A DNA stretch of 64,000 bases from Lachnospiraceae bacterium. GTDB taxonomy: Bacteria; Bacillota; Clostridia; Lachnospirales; Lachnospiraceae. Of this stretch, positions 28,048 through 37,461 are shown piece by piece (positions within the stretch are counted from its first letter, which is position 1; every line of letters begins with the position of its first letter). The stretch covers positions 1 to 64,000 of the forward strand of contig JAIDOW010000070.1 in the NCBI GenBank assembly GCA_029063085.1, given 5' to 3'. The notes beneath the pieces are model-generated. The model made no database searches. It was not told the origin of the DNA and saw only the letters and a list, made by a program, of their open reading frames with translations. The position numbers were made by a program, and so were the translations under genes.

Positions 28048-28584
28048 ACCTTTTATTTTGTTTGCGGTGAATACTCCCATCAATCCGAACAGAGTGCCAA
28101 GCAGCATTCCCACCAGTACATCTGACGGAAAATGCACATACAGATATAGTCTGGAAAAAGCCATTGTAAAGGCAAGTACTCCTGCCAAAATCTTATATCG
28201 CTTTTTTATGGGCATCATGCATACCACGGAAAAAAATTCAAAAGCCGCCATCGTATGCCCGGAGGGGAACGAATAATCACTTAACGGATTTACCAAAAGT
28301 ACAATCTCTTCTACCATATCATATGGTCTGGTACGTGCCACTATGTTCTTGATCAGTAAATTTCCAAACAATAAGCCAAACAAAAGTGCAAGCCCCAGGG
28401 ATAACCCCCATTTCCTGTATTTCGGTATGCCTAACATAATAACTGCTGCAAGAATAAAGAACCATCCCTTTTCCCCCAGAGATGTAAAGACCGGTAATAT
28501 CTGATCCAGGAATCCACACCGCAGGTATTCCTGTATCCAGTTTAAAATACTGAAATCTGTTTCTACAATCCAATCTGTTATCAT
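28045..28584 (-). CDS. PAP2-superfamily membrane phosphatase
   Basis: About 179 residues with five hydrophobic helices. It carries the three phosphatase motifs: 'KNIVARTRPYD' (KxxxxxxRP), 'DYSFPSGHT' (PSGH) and 'SRLYLYVHFPSDVLVG' (SRxxxxxHxxxD). Members dephosphorylate phosphatidate or undecaprenyl pyrophosphate at the membrane. The start at 28584 has GGAGGAG 6 bases upstream. Its TAA stop is formed at the very end of the large repeat, so its 3' untranslated region is the repeat itself. Confidence 0.9.
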   Translation of the reverse strand: MITDWIVETDFSILNWIQEYLRCGFLDQILPVFTSLGEKGWFFILAAVIMLGIPKYRKWGLSLGLALLFGLLFGNLLIKNIVARTRPYDMVEEIVLLVNPLSDYSFPSGHTMAAFEFFSVVCMMPIKKRYKILAGVLAFTMAFSRLYLYVHFPSDVLVGMLLGTLFGLMGVFTANKIKG

Positions 28585-28625
28585 AACCAGCTCCTCCATT
28601 GTAACCAATTTTCACACATACGATA

Positions 28626-30407
28626 CTATAAAATTTGAAACATTCTGCCGGAATATGGTTCCAAATCCAGCATACACTGCCCATTCCTGACCGGAATCTC
28701 TGTATTACAGCATGGTATAGAGCCTCCGTAAATATCACTCTCTGTATGTATCAGTTCCTTTAATACGCAATTCCCCGATACCCTGATAAGATAATTCTGA
28801 TATCGGGAATTACTAAAATTAAATACCACAAGAATCCGTTCCCCTCCTGCCTGCCTTATATAAGCATATACCAAATCCCATGCTTTATTCCCAATTATGC
28901 AGGAAAAACAATCTCGGTTATATTCTCCGTCATAAAGAGCCGGATGAAATAAGTATATATAATTTAAATCATGGAAAAATCGTCTGAATGTCTTATGCAT
29001 CGGATATTCCTCCAGAATATCAAAATCCTGGGGGCGGTACTCTGCCCATTCTCGGAACTGACCAATCTCATTTCCCATAAAATTCAGTTTCTTTCCCGGA
29101 TGCGTCATCATATACAAAAACAATGTACGGCATTGTCTGAATTTATCCTCATATTCTCCATACATTTTATCCAAAATCGTCTTCTTTCCATGTACTACCT
29201 CATCATGGGAAAACGCCAGCAGATAAAGCTCATTATAAAAATAGTGCATGGAAAATAAAATATCCTGATAGTGCTCCCTTCTCTCCTCAGGCGGATAAGA
29301 AAAAAAACGCAAGGTATCATGCATAAAACCGAGGTCCCATTTATAATCGAATCCCAGCCCCCCATAAGCAACCGGTGCCGTCACCTTCAAAAAATCAGTA
29401 GAATCCTCCGCAAATAAGACAGCATGGGGATGCCTCTTATGCAGCCCCTCATTTAAGCTCTGTACAAACTCTAATGCCTTCTCGTTTACACCGCACTCCT
29501 GCTTTCCCCTCCAGTAAATAATATTAGAAATCGCATCAAACCTAAGACCGTCAAAATGATATTCCGTAAGCCAGTAATTGGCACAGGATTTCAAAAAGCT
29601 GGCCACTTCTCCTTTTGCATGGATAAAATTATAAGATCCCCATTCACTTGTTGTCACATCGCTATAAGGCAGTTCATAAAGCGGTGTTCCGTCAAACATA
29701 GCAAGTCCGTAATCATCCACGGCAAAGTGTACCATGACAAAATCCAGTATCACCCCAATCCCCGCCATGTGGCACTGGTTAATGAAAGACTTTAAACCGT
29801 CACAGGTGCCGTATCTCGCAGTAGGTGCAAAAAAACCGGTACTCTGATACCCCCATGACTCATCCATCGGATGCTCATTTAATGGCAGTATTTCAACATG
29901 GGTATAGCCCATTTCCTTCAAATAGGGTATCAGGACTTCTCCCATCTCCTCATATCGATACCATCCATCTTTCTTCGTTTTCCATGAACCAAAATGCATT
30001 TCATAAATATGCATTGGCTGGTTGTAACCTTTATCCGTCTTTTCCATCCACTGCTCATCCGTAAAAGAAAATTGATCCATCTCTCTGATGATGGAAGCTG
30101 AACAGGGACGCAATTCCATCCCAAACCCGTAAGGATCTGCTTTATCTGTCACACTTCCGTCATAGTGGTAAACACGGTATTTATACATCTGCCCTGCTTT
30201 TGCCTCGGGAATGCAGATACTGAAAATCCCTCCCCTTCCCCCGCAGGAAAGCTCCGTATCATGCCAGAAATTAAACTCCCCGATTACCGTAACCTTCTTA
30301 GCTTTCGGTGCGTATACGCGAAACCACACTCCTTCCTCCGTAACATGTGCTCCGAAATATTCATGTGCATTCCATTCATTCCCATTATAAAAATCCTGTA
30401 TATCCAT
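28626..30407 (-). CDS. glgB: 1,4-alpha-glucan branching enzyme
   Basis: 593 residues, GH13 enzyme that creates alpha-1,6 branches in glycogen. An N-terminal CBM48 domain ('GVWFRVYAPKAKKVTVIGEFNFW') precedes the barrel with 'YTHVEILPLNEHPMDESWGYQ', 'GVILDFVMVHF', the nucleophile in 'FDGLRFDAISNI', the acid in 'VLFAEDST', and 'LAFSHDEVVHGKKT'. It is shorter at the N-terminus than E. coli GlgB, as in many Firmicutes. It stands without other glycogen genes in the window. It has its own start, 42 bases upstream of the PAP2 gene. Confidence 0.95.
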   Translation of the reverse strand: MDIQDFYNGNEWNAHEYFGAHVTEEGVWFRVYAPKAKKVTVIGEFNFWHDTELSCGGRGGIFSICIPEAKAGQMYKYRVYHYDGSVTDKADPYGFGMELRPCSASIIREMDQFSFTDEQWMEKTDKGYNQPMHIYEMHFGSWKTKKDGWYRYEEMGEVLIPYLKEMGYTHVEILPLNEHPMDESWGYQSTGFFAPTARYGTCDGLKSFINQCHMAGIGVILDFVMVHFAVDDYGLAMFDGTPLYELPYSDVTTSEWGSYNFIHAKGEVASFLKSCANYWLTEYHFDGLRFDAISNIIYWRGKQECGVNEKALEFVQSLNEGLHKRHPHAVLFAEDSTDFLKVTAPVAYGGLGFDYKWDLGFMHDTLRFFSYPPEERREHYQDILFSMHYFYNELYLLAFSHDEVVHGKKTILDKMYGEYEDKFRQCRTLFLYMMTHPGKKLNFMGNEIGQFREWAEYRPQDFDILEEYPMHKTFRRFFHDLNYIYLFHPALYDGEYNRDCFSCIIGNKAWDLVYAYIRQAGGERILVVFNFSNSRYQNYLIRVSGNCVLKELIHTESDIYGGSIPCCNTEIPVRNGQCMLDLEPYSGRMFQIL

Positions 30408-30553
30408 AACAGCCCTTCTTTATCATCTTTCTTTTCCAAATTATCTGTATAAAATAATTTTCTTCTATAAAATCTGTAAGTATTATACGGAAATGTTTCA
30501 TAACCGTCAACTTTTTGCATATACTAGATAGAAAAGATTAGGGGCTGTTTCCG

Positions 30554-31165
30554 ATGGAACAAAACAACCGTCATCCTTTAGAAGCAATTACAAACAGTAA
30601 CAGTCTGTCCATGTTAGAGTCCCTGATTCCTTTTGTGGAATATCCATTAAAGCTTCCGCTGGCACTTCTCATTAAATTTAATGAAATCCGTCTGATTATA
30701 AATGCATTCCGTTCCCTTGACAATTTAACCCGATTAGGTTTACATAGTATTTCAAGAGATCCTATGGATATGCTGTTTTCCCTGACCGGCATCCCCCCGG
30801 AAATGTTAAAAATGCTATTTACCATGATGGAAAATTCTAATGATTCCCTGTCACCTGATATTTTATCCGGGCTGACCGGAAATGCTTCACCAGACATGTC
30901 CAATATTGCCAGCCTGTTCCAGTCATTTTCTTCCAATACAGAAAAAAACAATATAAACTCTGCCATTCATACCGATAGCCATGCAAATACAAACATGCCT
31001 GATGCATATGGAAACGAGGACTTCGAACAGAATATTCAGAACATACTGGCAGAATATGATCTGACACAGGCAGAAGAACTTAGCAAAGAACATCCGCCTG
31101 ATATGTTTCCACCCCCCGCTCCACCAGAGGATTTAGCACAAAATATCTCTGAATCCATATATTAG
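30554..31165 (+). CDS. Hypothetical protein
   Basis: 203 residues, not recognised. The N-terminal 110 residues are helical and moderately hydrophobic ('LESLIPFVEYPLKLPLALLIKFNEIRLIINAF'), then a serine/asparagine-rich linker (about 120-165), ending in a proline-rich stretch 'HPPDMFPPPAPPEDL'. No signal peptide. The ribosome site is weak. It sits 65 bases upstream of another small gene in the same direction and is divergent from glgB. The linear layout resembles small scaffold or spore-associated proteins, which is speculation. Confidence 0.6.
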   Translation: MEQNNRHPLEAITNSNSLSMLESLIPFVEYPLKLPLALLIKFNEIRLIINAFRSLDNLTRLGLHSISRDPMDMLFSLTGIPPEMLKMLFTMMENSNDSLSPDILSGLTGNASPDMSNIASLFQSFSSNTEKNNINSAIHTDSHANTNMPDAYGNEDFEQNIQNILAEYDLTQAEELSKEHPPDMFPPPAPPEDLAQNISESIY

Positions 31166-31230
31166 TATAGTAAAGACAAAATATTTATAAATTGTAGTAA
31201 AATCGGTTACAAACAAGGAGGCTGATTAGC

Positions 31231-31500
31231 ATGAATGAACAAGACCTTTTTTCCACACCGGAATTTAACCGGCTTCATCCGGTAAAACAACAGATTATCA
31301 GGGAAGTAGTGAAAAATAACCAGCATACCTCCCCAGAAGCCATGCTGCCAAAAATATTGTCTATCAATAAAGAGCTGACTAAACGAAATCTCAATTTTAC
31401 CAAAGAAGAATCAAATCTCTTAATAAATATCATGAAAGAAAATATGACCCCTGCCGAACGGCAGAAAGTAGATATGCTGATGGGATTCTTTTACCACTAA
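31231..31500 (+). CDS. Small helical hypothetical protein
   Basis: 89 residues beginning MNEQDLFSTPEFNRLHPVKQ, charged and helical, without signal or membrane helix. AAGGAGG lies 11 bases before the ATG, and a strong terminator follows, so the gene is credible. Together with the gene ending at 31165 it may form a two-gene unit; both share acidic, helix-rich composition. Family not recognised. Confidence 0.72.
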   Translation: MNEQDLFSTPEFNRLHPVKQQIIREVVKNNQHTSPEAMLPKILSINKELTKRNLNFTKEESNLLINIMKENMTPAERQKVDMLMGFFYH

Positions 31501-31521
31501 AATTATGTTAAAACCCAAAAG

Positions 31522-31569
31522 CAGCTGTCCGGGGTAAATTAAAATCTACGCCGGACAGCCTCTTTTTTT
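31522..31569 (+). terminator. Intrinsic terminator
   Basis: GCTGTCCGG (31524-31532) pairs with CCGGACAGC (31551-31559), followed by CTCTTTTTTT. Confidence 0.88.
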
Positions 31570-31570
31570 C

Positions 31571-31801
31571 TTATGGCGTAATCGGAAAACGATGGTTCCC
31601 TGCGTGATCTACATAACGCTCTAACTCTTCTTTGCAGGAAAACTGCTCCATTCTGGACATAATATCCGTTTTGTTTATCTCATCTTCTCCCTGTAGCAGC
31701 CGGTCTACATACGCCTCTTCATCTCCGTGAAACATCAGGTCAAAATCCATGATTGCCGGAACCAATGCAGGATTATAATTATCACCCGTTACAAGTCCCA
31801 T
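31571..31801 (-). CDS. Small acidic hypothetical protein
   Basis: 76 residues, acidic, beginning MGLVTGDNYNPALVPAIMDFD. AAGGAGG lies 7 bases before the ATG. No recognisable domain, signal or membrane helix. It converges on the terminator of the preceding plus-strand unit and is not tightly linked to prfC. Confidence 0.65.
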   Translation of the reverse strand: MGLVTGDNYNPALVPAIMDFDLMFHGDEEAYVDRLLQGEDEINKTDIMSRMEQFSCKEELERYVDHAGNHRFPITP

Positions 31802-31997
31802 AGAATTTCCTCCTTATAAAGTAATAAAGACACAGCCATCTGACTGTATCTTTATTATTTGTTTTTCACTAAGGTATTAAACTTTCAATCATTGGTAAAG
31901 CTTCACAAAAATTTCCTTTTTTAACAGGATGCATATCTTTTTCTCAATTTACAGTATCTCCTGTTTTACCGCTGTATACTCACTTATCCATGGATAT

Positions 31998-33590
31998 CTA
32001 ATTTTTTCTAAATTCAAGCAGTTCCAGTCCTTCATTATGTTCTAGTACTGTATTGATAGTCCATTGATTTGTAAATAGCAGCAACGGATTTCCTTTCATA
32101 TCTTTTACCTTTTTCACTTCATTTACGCGCTTTAGGGCATTTACATCCGTAGATGGGTCTTTAATCCACCTGATAAAATTATATGGAAGAGGTTCTAATT
32201 TAATCTCACATCCATATTCATTTTCTAATCGGTATTTTAATACCTCAAACTGCAAAACACCAACCACGCCTACGATAATCTCTGACATTCCGGCCGTATA
32301 CTCCTGAAAAATCTGTATCGCACCTTCCTGTGCAATCTGTGTCACTCCCTGCACAAACTGTTTCCGCTTCATGGTATTCATCTGCAAGACCCTGCAAAAA
32401 TGTTCCGGTGCAAAGGTCGGAATTCCCTCGTATTCAAATTTCTTACCCGGTGCACATAAGGTATCACCAATTGAAAAGATACCTGGGTCAAATACACCTA
32501 TCACATCTCCAGCGTAAGCTTCTTCTACTACCTTTCGGTCCTGTGCCATTAACTGCTGCGGCTGGGACAATTTCATTTTCCGCTTGCTCTGCACATGATA
32601 CACATCCTTTGTGGCATCAAACTTACCAGAACATATCCTCATAAATGCAATCCTGTCCCTGTGTGCTTTATTCATATTTGCCTGGATTTTAAAAACAAAC
32701 GCAGAAAATGTCTCTTCCATCGGATCGATCAATCCTTCATTCGACATTCTCGGAAGCGGTGAAGTTGTCATTTTGAGAAAATGATTCAAAAAAGTCTCGA
32801 TTCCAAAAGTATTTAATGCAGAACCAAAAAATACCGGAGACAATTCCCCTTTATTCACTTTTTCCAAATCTAAAGGCTCACTGGCTCCATCTAACAGCTC
32901 CACCTCTTCCATCAGCTGGTTATATAATATGTCACCAATATCCTGTTTAAGGACTTCCTCATCAATAGAATACTCTGTTTCCTCTGCCTTTTTTGCACCA
33001 CCGGTAGAGACTGCCTGAAATTTAGAAACCACTTTTGTTTCCCTGTCATATACACCCTTAAATTCCTTACCGGAACCGATAGGCCAGTTTACCGGACATG
33101 TCTGTATCCCCAGAACAGATTCAATATCATCCAATAATTCAAAAGTATCCTTTGCGTCTCTGTCCATCTTATTAATAAATGTAAAAATAGGAATATGGCG
33201 CATCACACAAACCTTAAATAATTTTATCGTCTGTGCCTCCACACCCTTTGAAGCATCAATTACCATAACCGCAGAGTCTGCTGCCATCAAAGTTCTGTAT
33301 GTATCCTCCGAAAAGTCCTGATGTCCGGGGGTATCCAGAATATTAATGCAATATCCGTCATACTGAAACTGCAACACAGATGAAGTTACGGAAATTCCTC
33401 TCTCCTTCTCTATATCCATCCAGTCTGAAACTGCATACTTTGAATTCGCCTTTCCCTTGACGGAACCCGCTGTATTGATCGCTCCCCCAAACAATAAAAA
33501 TTTCTCTGTCAGGGTCGTCTTTCCTGCATCCGGATGGGAAATGATCGCAAACGTTCTTCTTTTTTCAATCTCCTTTTTTAGATCTGCCAT
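31998..33590 (-). CDS. prfC: Peptide chain release factor 3
   Basis: 530-residue GTPase that removes RF1/RF2 from the ribosome after peptide release. It has the P-loop 'ISHPDAGKTTLTEKFL', 'GISVTSSVLQF', switch 'DTPGHQDFSEDTYRTL' and 'TFINKMDRDAKDTFELLDDIE', then the RF3-specific C-terminal domain 'GVVGVLQFEVLKYRLENEYG'. Full length. It reads in the same direction as the secreted-protein gene, 21 bases downstream of it. Confidence 0.97.
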   Translation of the reverse strand: MADLKKEIEKRRTFAIISHPDAGKTTLTEKFLLFGGAINTAGSVKGKANSKYAVSDWMDIEKERGISVTSSVLQFQYDGYCINILDTPGHQDFSEDTYRTLMAADSAVMVIDASKGVEAQTIKLFKVCVMRHIPIFTFINKMDRDAKDTFELLDDIESVLGIQTCPVNWPIGSGKEFKGVYDRETKVVSKFQAVSTGGAKKAEETEYSIDEEVLKQDIGDILYNQLMEEVELLDGASEPLDLEKVNKGELSPVFFGSALNTFGIETFLNHFLKMTTSPLPRMSNEGLIDPMEETFSAFVFKIQANMNKAHRDRIAFMRICSGKFDATKDVYHVQSKRKMKLSQPQQLMAQDRKVVEEAYAGDVIGVFDPGIFSIGDTLCAPGKKFEYEGIPTFAPEHFCRVLQMNTMKRKQFVQGVTQIAQEGAIQIFQEYTAGMSEIIVGVVGVLQFEVLKYRLENEYGCEIKLEPLPYNFIRWIKDPSTDVNALKRVNEVKKVKDMKGNPLLLFTNQWTINTVLEHNEGLELLEFRKN

Positions 33591-33611
33591 TTTCTACTCC
33601 CTGGTCACTGT

Positions 33612-34145
33612 TTAATATACTAATCTCACTATCAGCTTTGTGACCTTACCATTTTTCACCTGAATTTCATTATTTCTGCCAAATATATTCTTTTTGATCG
33701 TCCCTTTCCGGACTCTGTATATCCATTTTTCCGTATTGATATCTTTTTTCGCAAAATGCTTCCTGTTATCCGCTGTCTTATATTTTTTATTATTGGATCT
33801 TATATTTTTATTCTTTCCATCCTCTTTATATTTCTTCAAGGAACTGGATACTTTTTGGGAATCTCCCATATAATACTTTGTTTTAGAAGTCAGTTTTGCA
33901 ACTTTTACACCACTGACACGTTCCCACTCACGACTCCTTGAAGAAAACTTATATACTGAATACTTAACTGTATTACCCCGGATAGAAAAAATCGCATAAT
34001 CCACATTATCTGTTGTACAGCCAGAAAGCCCTATTTCCTTTAGGGAATAATATTTTTTTGCCTCCGCTGTATTACTGCTGCCAAGAAGAAAAATAAGACC
34101 AAAAAATGCTATCATTATCCAAAATAGGTGTTTATTAAATCTCAT
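33612..34145 (-). CDS. Secreted hypothetical protein
   Basis: About 177 residues. The N-terminus is a signal peptide with core 'WIMIAFFGLIFLLGSS' and probable cleavage after 'TAEA'. The mature protein is strongly basic, lysine-rich and beta-prone, with repeating 'K-x-Y' patterns. The start at 34145 has GAGGAGG upstream. The family is not recognised. It lies between leuS and prfC, all on the minus strand, and may simply be an accessory surface protein. Confidence 0.75.
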   Translation of the reverse strand: MRFNKHLFWIMIAFFGLIFLLGSSNTAEAKKYYSLKEIGLSGCTTDNVDYAIFSIRGNTVKYSVYKFSSRSREWERVSGVKVAKLTSKTKYYMGDSQKVSSSLKKYKEDGKNKNIRSNNKKYKTADNRKHFAKKDINTEKWIYRVRKGTIKKNIFGRNNEIQVKNGKVTKLIVRLVY

Positions 34146-34221
34146 AATACCTCCTCTGTCATTATACAACAAGTTTAACAATCTTCATAATTGACAAGAA
34201 ATCATTTTAAAATTCTGTCTG

Positions 34222-36651
34222 TTATTTTGCAACAATATTAACAATCCTGCCTGGTACATAAATCTCCTTGATCACATTAAGACCTTCCAATTTATCTGCA
34301 ATTGCTTCCTTCCCTTTTGCAAGAACCGCTTCCTTTGCTTCCTCTGCTGCAATCTCAATTGTAGCCTTTGTCTTGCCGTTAATCTGGACAGGAATTGTAA
34401 TCTCATTATCCTTCATAGCCTCTTCTTCATAGGTCGGCCATCCGGCAGCAAATACCGTTTCCTTTTCTCCCAGTGCCTCCCATAATTCTTCTCCGATATG
34501 AGGCGCAAACGGAGCAATCAAGCGTACTACTGTCTTAAGTGTCTCTGTATCCACACCGTCTTTCTTTGTCAGTTCCACAAATTTATTGTTATATTCCATA
34601 AATCCTGAAATAACGGTATTCAAAGAAAAGCTTTCCAGACGGGTTGTAATATCATGTACCATCTTATTGCGTATTTTAATCAGTTCAGGAGTCTCTCTCC
34701 CCGGATTTTCGATATTCTTGACTGCCATGTTATAAAAACGTGCAAGAAAACGGTAAACACCGTCAATTCCCCTGTCATCCCAGATAGAATCAAGCTCCGG
34801 TGGTCCGATAAACAACTCATACATTCTAAGTGCATCACAGCCATAATCATTTACCATATCATCCGGTGATACGATATTCCCCAGTGATTTACTCATCTTC
34901 GTTGCTGCCCCGGTCTCACGGTCACGACCACAGACCATACCCTGATTAAACAGCTTTTTAAATGGTTCATTAAAATCTACCACTCCGATGTCATGAAGGA
35001 ATTTTGTATAAAACCGGGCATACAGTAAATGCAAAACTGCATGCTCTACGCCACCGATATACATATCAACTGGTAAATATTTATCCGCTTTTTCCTTATT
35101 AACCAGCTCCTTGTCATTCTTACTATCCACATAACGCAGGAAATACCATGAAGAGCCGGCCCACTGCGGCATTGTATTGGTTTCTCTCTTTGCTGGTTTC
35201 CCACAGCAGGGACAAGTAGTATTTACCCATGAATCAATCGCTGCAAGCGGCGATTCCCCTGTTCCTGTCGGCTCATATTTCTCCACATCCGGAAGTACTA
35301 CAGGAAGTTCCTCCTCTGGAACCGGTACTGCACCGCAATCCGGACAATGAATGATTGGAATCGGCTCACCCCAGTAACGCTGACGGGAAAATACCCAATC
35401 ACGCAGCTTATAATTCGTTGTTTTTTTGCCGTACCCCTTTTTCTCTATCATTTCCGGAGCTTCTTTCTTCAGGACAGCCGACTCCATACCATTCCAATCA
35501 CCAGAATTGATCATGGTGCCGTTTGCATCTGTATAAGCCTCTTCCATATTTTCTATCTCTTTTCCGTCCTTGGCGATAACCTGAATGATCGGCAGATCAA
35601 ATTTCTTCGCAAAAGCAAAGTCACGGTCATCATGAGCAGGTACACACATGATTGCTCCTGTACCATAATCTGCCAATACATAATCTGACAGCCAGATAGG
35701 AGTTTTCTTTCCATTCAACGGATTAATTGCATAAGACCCGGTAAATACACCTGTTTTATCCTTGTCCTGCATACGGTCAACATTTGATTTCATGGATGCG
35801 TCATAAATATATTTCTCCACTGCATCCCTTGTCTCGTCTGTTGCAAGTTTAGAAGCCAGTGCATGCTCCGGTGCCAGTACCATGAAGGTTGCTCCCCATA
35901 ACGTATCAGGACGTGTAGTATAAACAGTTATGCTCTCTTCCCTACCGTCTACCTTGAAATCCACTTCTGCACCATAAGACTTACCAATCCAGTCTGTCTG
36001 CATTTTCTTAACCTTTTCCGGCCAGTCCAATGTATCCAGATCATCAAGCAGACGGTCTGCATAAGCCGTAATCTTCAACATCCACTGTCTGAGATTTTTC
36101 TTGGTCACCTCAGAATGGCAGCGCTCACATTTACCATCTACAACCTCTTCATTTGCAAGACCCGTCTTACATGATGGACACCAGTTGATCGGCATCTCCT
36201 TCTCATATGCAAGCCCTTCCTTAAACATCTTTACAAAAATCCACTGTGTCCATTTGTAATAATCCGGATCTGTGGTATTTACTTCTCTGTCCCAGTCATA
36301 AATTGCTGCTATCTCATTAATCTGTTTTTTGATATTGGCAACATTTTTTGCAGTGGAAATCGCAGGGTGTACCCCATTCTTAATTGCATAATTTTCGGCA
36401 GGAAGTCCAAAAGCATCCCATCCCATCGGATGAATCAGATAATATCCCTGCATCATCTTATAACGGCTCCAGACATCGGAAATAACATATCCTCTCCAAT
36501 GTCCCACATGAATCCCGTTACCGGATGGATAAGGAAACATATCCAGACAATAATACTTCGGTTTCTTTCCATCCTCTACATTAATTGGGTTCTCCTCCCA
36601 TTTTTTGCGCCATTTTCCCTCAATCAGCTTGTGATTATATGCGGTTGCCAT
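34222..36651 (-). CDS. leuS: Leucyl-tRNA synthetase
   Basis: 809 residues, class Ia synthetase charging tRNA-Leu. The HIGH-type motif is 'YPSGNGIHVGHWRGY' near residue 41, KMSKS is in 'ATKMSKSLGN' near 575, and an editing (CP1) domain lies between, with 'TTRPDTLWGATFMVLAPEH'. A zinc-like site 'NWCPSCKTGLANEEVVDGKCERCHSEV' is present near 160. AGGAGG precedes the ATG. The leader is only about 75 bases, too short for a T-box. Confidence 0.98.
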   Translation of the reverse strand: MATAYNHKLIEGKWRKKWEENPINVEDGKKPKYYCLDMFPYPSGNGIHVGHWRGYVISDVWSRYKMMQGYYLIHPMGWDAFGLPAENYAIKNGVHPAISTAKNVANIKKQINEIAAIYDWDREVNTTDPDYYKWTQWIFVKMFKEGLAYEKEMPINWCPSCKTGLANEEVVDGKCERCHSEVTKKNLRQWMLKITAYADRLLDDLDTLDWPEKVKKMQTDWIGKSYGAEVDFKVDGREESITVYTTRPDTLWGATFMVLAPEHALASKLATDETRDAVEKYIYDASMKSNVDRMQDKDKTGVFTGSYAINPLNGKKTPIWLSDYVLADYGTGAIMCVPAHDDRDFAFAKKFDLPIIQVIAKDGKEIENMEEAYTDANGTMINSGDWNGMESAVLKKEAPEMIEKKGYGKKTTNYKLRDWVFSRQRYWGEPIPIIHCPDCGAVPVPEEELPVVLPDVEKYEPTGTGESPLAAIDSWVNTTCPCCGKPAKRETNTMPQWAGSSWYFLRYVDSKNDKELVNKEKADKYLPVDMYIGGVEHAVLHLLYARFYTKFLHDIGVVDFNEPFKKLFNQGMVCGRDRETGAATKMSKSLGNIVSPDDMVNDYGCDALRMYELFIGPPELDSIWDDRGIDGVYRFLARFYNMAVKNIENPGRETPELIKIRNKMVHDITTRLESFSLNTVISGFMEYNNKFVELTKKDGVDTETLKTVVRLIAPFAPHIGEELWEALGEKETVFAAGWPTYEEEAMKDNEITIPVQINGKTKATIEIAAEEAKEAVLAKGKEAIADKLEGLNVIKEIYVPGRIVNIVAK

Positions 36652-36729
36652 GTAAAATCCTCCTTGTACCCTTAGATTATATTCTATATACTAAGTATAA
36701 TCAATATTTACAAATTCCTTAACTTAAAC

Positions 36730-36757
36730 ATTGTACCATACAACACCATTTTGTCAA
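36730..36757 (-). promoter_or_regulatory. Promoter of leuS
   Basis: On the minus strand TTGACA (complement of 36752-36757), 16 bases, TACAAT (complement of 36730-36735). The -35 lies only 7 bases from the end of the large repeat copy 2. Confidence 0.75.
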
Positions 36758-36764
36758 GAATCCT

Positions 36765-37461
36765 GTAAATTCTTGTTTATCGTACTAGAGGACGCTTTCA
36801 ACATGAGGGGTTGGTGGGGTTCGCTGTGGAGATATTATAGGATTCACGTTCCGTCCCCGCTTCCGCTCCATCTCATGCGTAACGGTACATAAGCTGCCAG
36901 CCCGCATTTTATGCGGACTGCCAGCTAAGTACCGACGGATGAGATAGTCCTACACTTAGAATCCTATAATATCTCCACAGCTTATACTCTTCAAAGGCTC
37001 ATGTTGAAAGCTGTTTACTGGTAGAATTAATAAAAGAATTTATTTGCCTCCGGCGGGGCAGGGAATATTTGTTCTGGGCGGAAGGTAGGCTCTTATCAGA
37101 TATTGCTTTCTTACCGGATGGTAATAAATAATATTTTAAAGTCCAATAGCTAACCGGTCACAATAGTACCAGATGTGCTGCCCGCAGGGCAGAAATTCTT
37201 GTTCATTTTATCAAGAAACAGCTTCCATACGACGGCATCAGTATACAGCAGGAAAGAGGGGCTTATGGTTATCCTAAGAGAGACCAGTCTGAAAACGTCG
37301 GTACTTAGAGGGTAGCCTGCTTGCAGGATAGCCTCTTATGTACCGCTACGTTGAAGTCAGAGTGCGAACGAGTCTCTCGTGGAAACCATAAGCCCCTCTT
37401 TCCTGCGTCCGCCACCATCATCGTATGGAAGCGTCCTCTAGCACGATAAACAAGAATTTAC
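36765..37461. repeat. Large palindromic structured element, copy 2
   Basis: About 697 bp, same orientation and architecture as copy 1 at 27350. The termini are better inverted repeats here: GTAAATTCTTGTTTATCGT on the left and ACGATAAACAAGAATTTAC on the right, then CTAGAGGACGCTT / AAGCGTCCTCTAG. The left 22-bp stem (36824-36845/36959-36980) is perfect and carries compensatory changes relative to copy 1. The right stem (37248-37270/37384-37406, 23 bp perfect) has an almost entirely different sequence. Second right stem GAGAGAC/GTCTCTC (37278-37284/37372-37378) replaces GAAAGAC/GTCTTTC. The right end supplies the stop codon of the permease gene ending at 37458. Confidence 0.85.

Noticed and set aside
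36652..36764. T-box leader for leuS
   Set aside because: The promoter is about 80 bases from the start codon, leaving no room for specifier and antiterminator stems.
27350..37461. Reading the two large repeats as ends of a composite transposon
   Set aside because: The DNA between them is housekeeping (PAP2, glgB, prfC, leuS), there is no transposase, and I see no target duplication.
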